Positions 5,945 to 6,414 of a DNA stretch of 6,414 nucleotides are shown here, piece after piece. Position numbers and translations under genes: made by a program. A model generated the notes under the pieces. That model saw only the letters and a program-made list of their open reading frames with translations, was not told the origin of the DNA and ran no database searches. Origin of the DNA: Clostridia bacterium (GTDB lineage Bacteria; Bacillota; Clostridia; Oscillospirales; Acutalibacteraceae); contig JAFYQN010000176.1 of NCBI GenBank assembly GCA_017559885.1, forward strand, positions 1 to 6,414, read 5' to 3'. The number at the start of each line of letters is the position of its first letter. The stretch's first letter is position 1.

Positions 5945-6414
5945 CAAAATCACCTCCGTTTGTTTGTTGTTCGTAAACCTCACGATAAATTTCACTGTTT
6001 TGCATAAGCTGGTCGTGGTTGCCAACTGCCGAAACGGTACCGTTTTCCATAACGATTATCATATCGGCATCCATAACCGATGCTACGCGTTGCGCGATAA
6101 TAATCTTGGTAGTCTCGGGTATAAATTCTTTAAATCCTGCTCTTATAAATGCGTCGGTTTTCATATCAACCGCGCTTGTAGAGTCGTCAAGAATTAAAAT
6201 CTTAGGTTTTTTAAGAAGCGCGCGCGCAATACAAAGTCGTTGTTTTTGACCGCCCGATACGTTTGTACCACCTTGCTCGATGTAGGTATCATAACCATCG
6301 GGGAAACTGTTTATAAACTCGTCTGCCTGCGCAAGACGGCACGCTTCTATCATTTCTTGGTCGGTAGCGTTTTCATTACCCCAACGTAAATTGTCCTTTA
6401 TGGTACCCGAGAAA
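5937..6414 (-). CDS. Heterodimeric ABC exporter, first half, C-terminal ATPase fragment, LmrC/TM287-like (5' end beyond window)
   Basis: The frame is open to the right edge, so only the last 158 residues are seen. They start just after the expected Q-loop, with FSGTIKDNLRWG. The membrane domain and Walker A are outside the window. Visible motifs (fragment numbering) are a canonical signature VSGGQ (52-56), Walker B ILILDD (72-77) with Asp77 in place of the catalytic Glu, D-loop STSAVD (78-83), and IIAQR with Gln108 in place of the switch His. These two losses are typical of the degenerate half of heterodimeric type IV exporters such as TM287 or LmrC. The partner is the gene that follows: its start lies 8 bases inside this gene's end (TAG at 5937), so both are translated in a coupled way. 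The ATG at 6353 is an internal Met (DQEMIEACRLAQ), not the start. Confidence 0.95.
   Translation of the reverse strand, partial: FSGTIKDNLRWGNENATDQEMIEACRLAQADEFINSFPDGYDTYIEQGGTNVSGGQKQRLCIARALLKKPKILILDDSTSAVDMKTDAFIRAGFKEFIPETTKIIIAQRVASVMDADMIIVMENGTVSAVGNHDQLMQNSEIYREVYEQQTNGGDFDE
5950..5957 (-). promoter_or_regulatory. Strong ribosome binding site deciding the start of the second ABC half
   Basis: GGAGGTGA on the minus strand is a full match to the anti-Shine-Dalgarno sequence, 5 bases before ATG 5944 and inside the last codons of the upstream ABC gene. It fixes the start at 5944 rather than 6025, whose extra 27 residues lie entirely within the upstream reading frame. Confidence 0.9.

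Noticed and set aside
5945..6025. Longer second ABC half starting at 6025, adding 27 residues
   Set aside because: The extension lies inside the upstream ABC gene and has no ribosome site, whereas a full GGAGGTGA stands 5 bases before ATG 5944.
5844..6197. Plus-strand open frame of 117 codons across the ABC gene junction
   Set aside because: It is antisense to both exporter genes over well-conserved motifs and has no family resemblance or ribosome site.

Overview
The window looks like chromosomal DNA of a low-GC Bacillota, most likely an anaerobic member of the Clostridia. The reasons are a GerW/YtfJ sporulation protein, a DUF2953 (YtfI-like) protein next to it, the M50 protease-scpA-scpB gene order, and an ABC exporter of a type common in Clostridia. 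A closer taxonomic placement is not supported by the sequence alone. Every gene I can support lies on the minus strand, so transcription runs from the right edge to the left edge.

Right part (about 3840-6414): two overlapping genes encode the two halves of a heterodimeric type IV (ABCB-like) exporter. The first gene is cut by the window edge, leaving only the last 158 residues, most of its nucleotide-binding domain. The second is complete (688 residues). The first half carries a degenerate Walker B (Asp for Glu) and a degenerate H-loop (Gln for His). The second half has intact catalytic residues but a degenerate signature (LSQGQ). Together they predict one consensus and one degenerate ATP site. 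A strong hairpin terminator follows the second gene directly.

Middle and left part (1-3838): a recognisable promoter with a perfect TATAAT starts a tightly packed operon: a site-2-type membrane metalloprotease (M50), scpA, scpB, a DUF2953 membrane protein and gerW. Neighbouring genes overlap by 1, 4, 1 and 14 bases, so translational coupling is likely. A D-alanyl-D-alanine carboxypeptidase gene (DacF/DacB type) follows after 71 bases and runs off the left edge before its KTG motif. The cluster combines chromosome condensation (the ScpAB partners of SMC) with membrane and cell-wall or spore functions, an arrangement I recall as common in Clostridia.

I found no RNA gene, mobile element, CRISPR array or long repeat, and no convincing undescribed system. 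The points most worth a second look are the split of degenerate motifs between the exporter halves, an apparent insertion of about 50 residues near its fifth and sixth membrane helices, and a 14-bp palindrome at the predicted transcription start of the scp operon.
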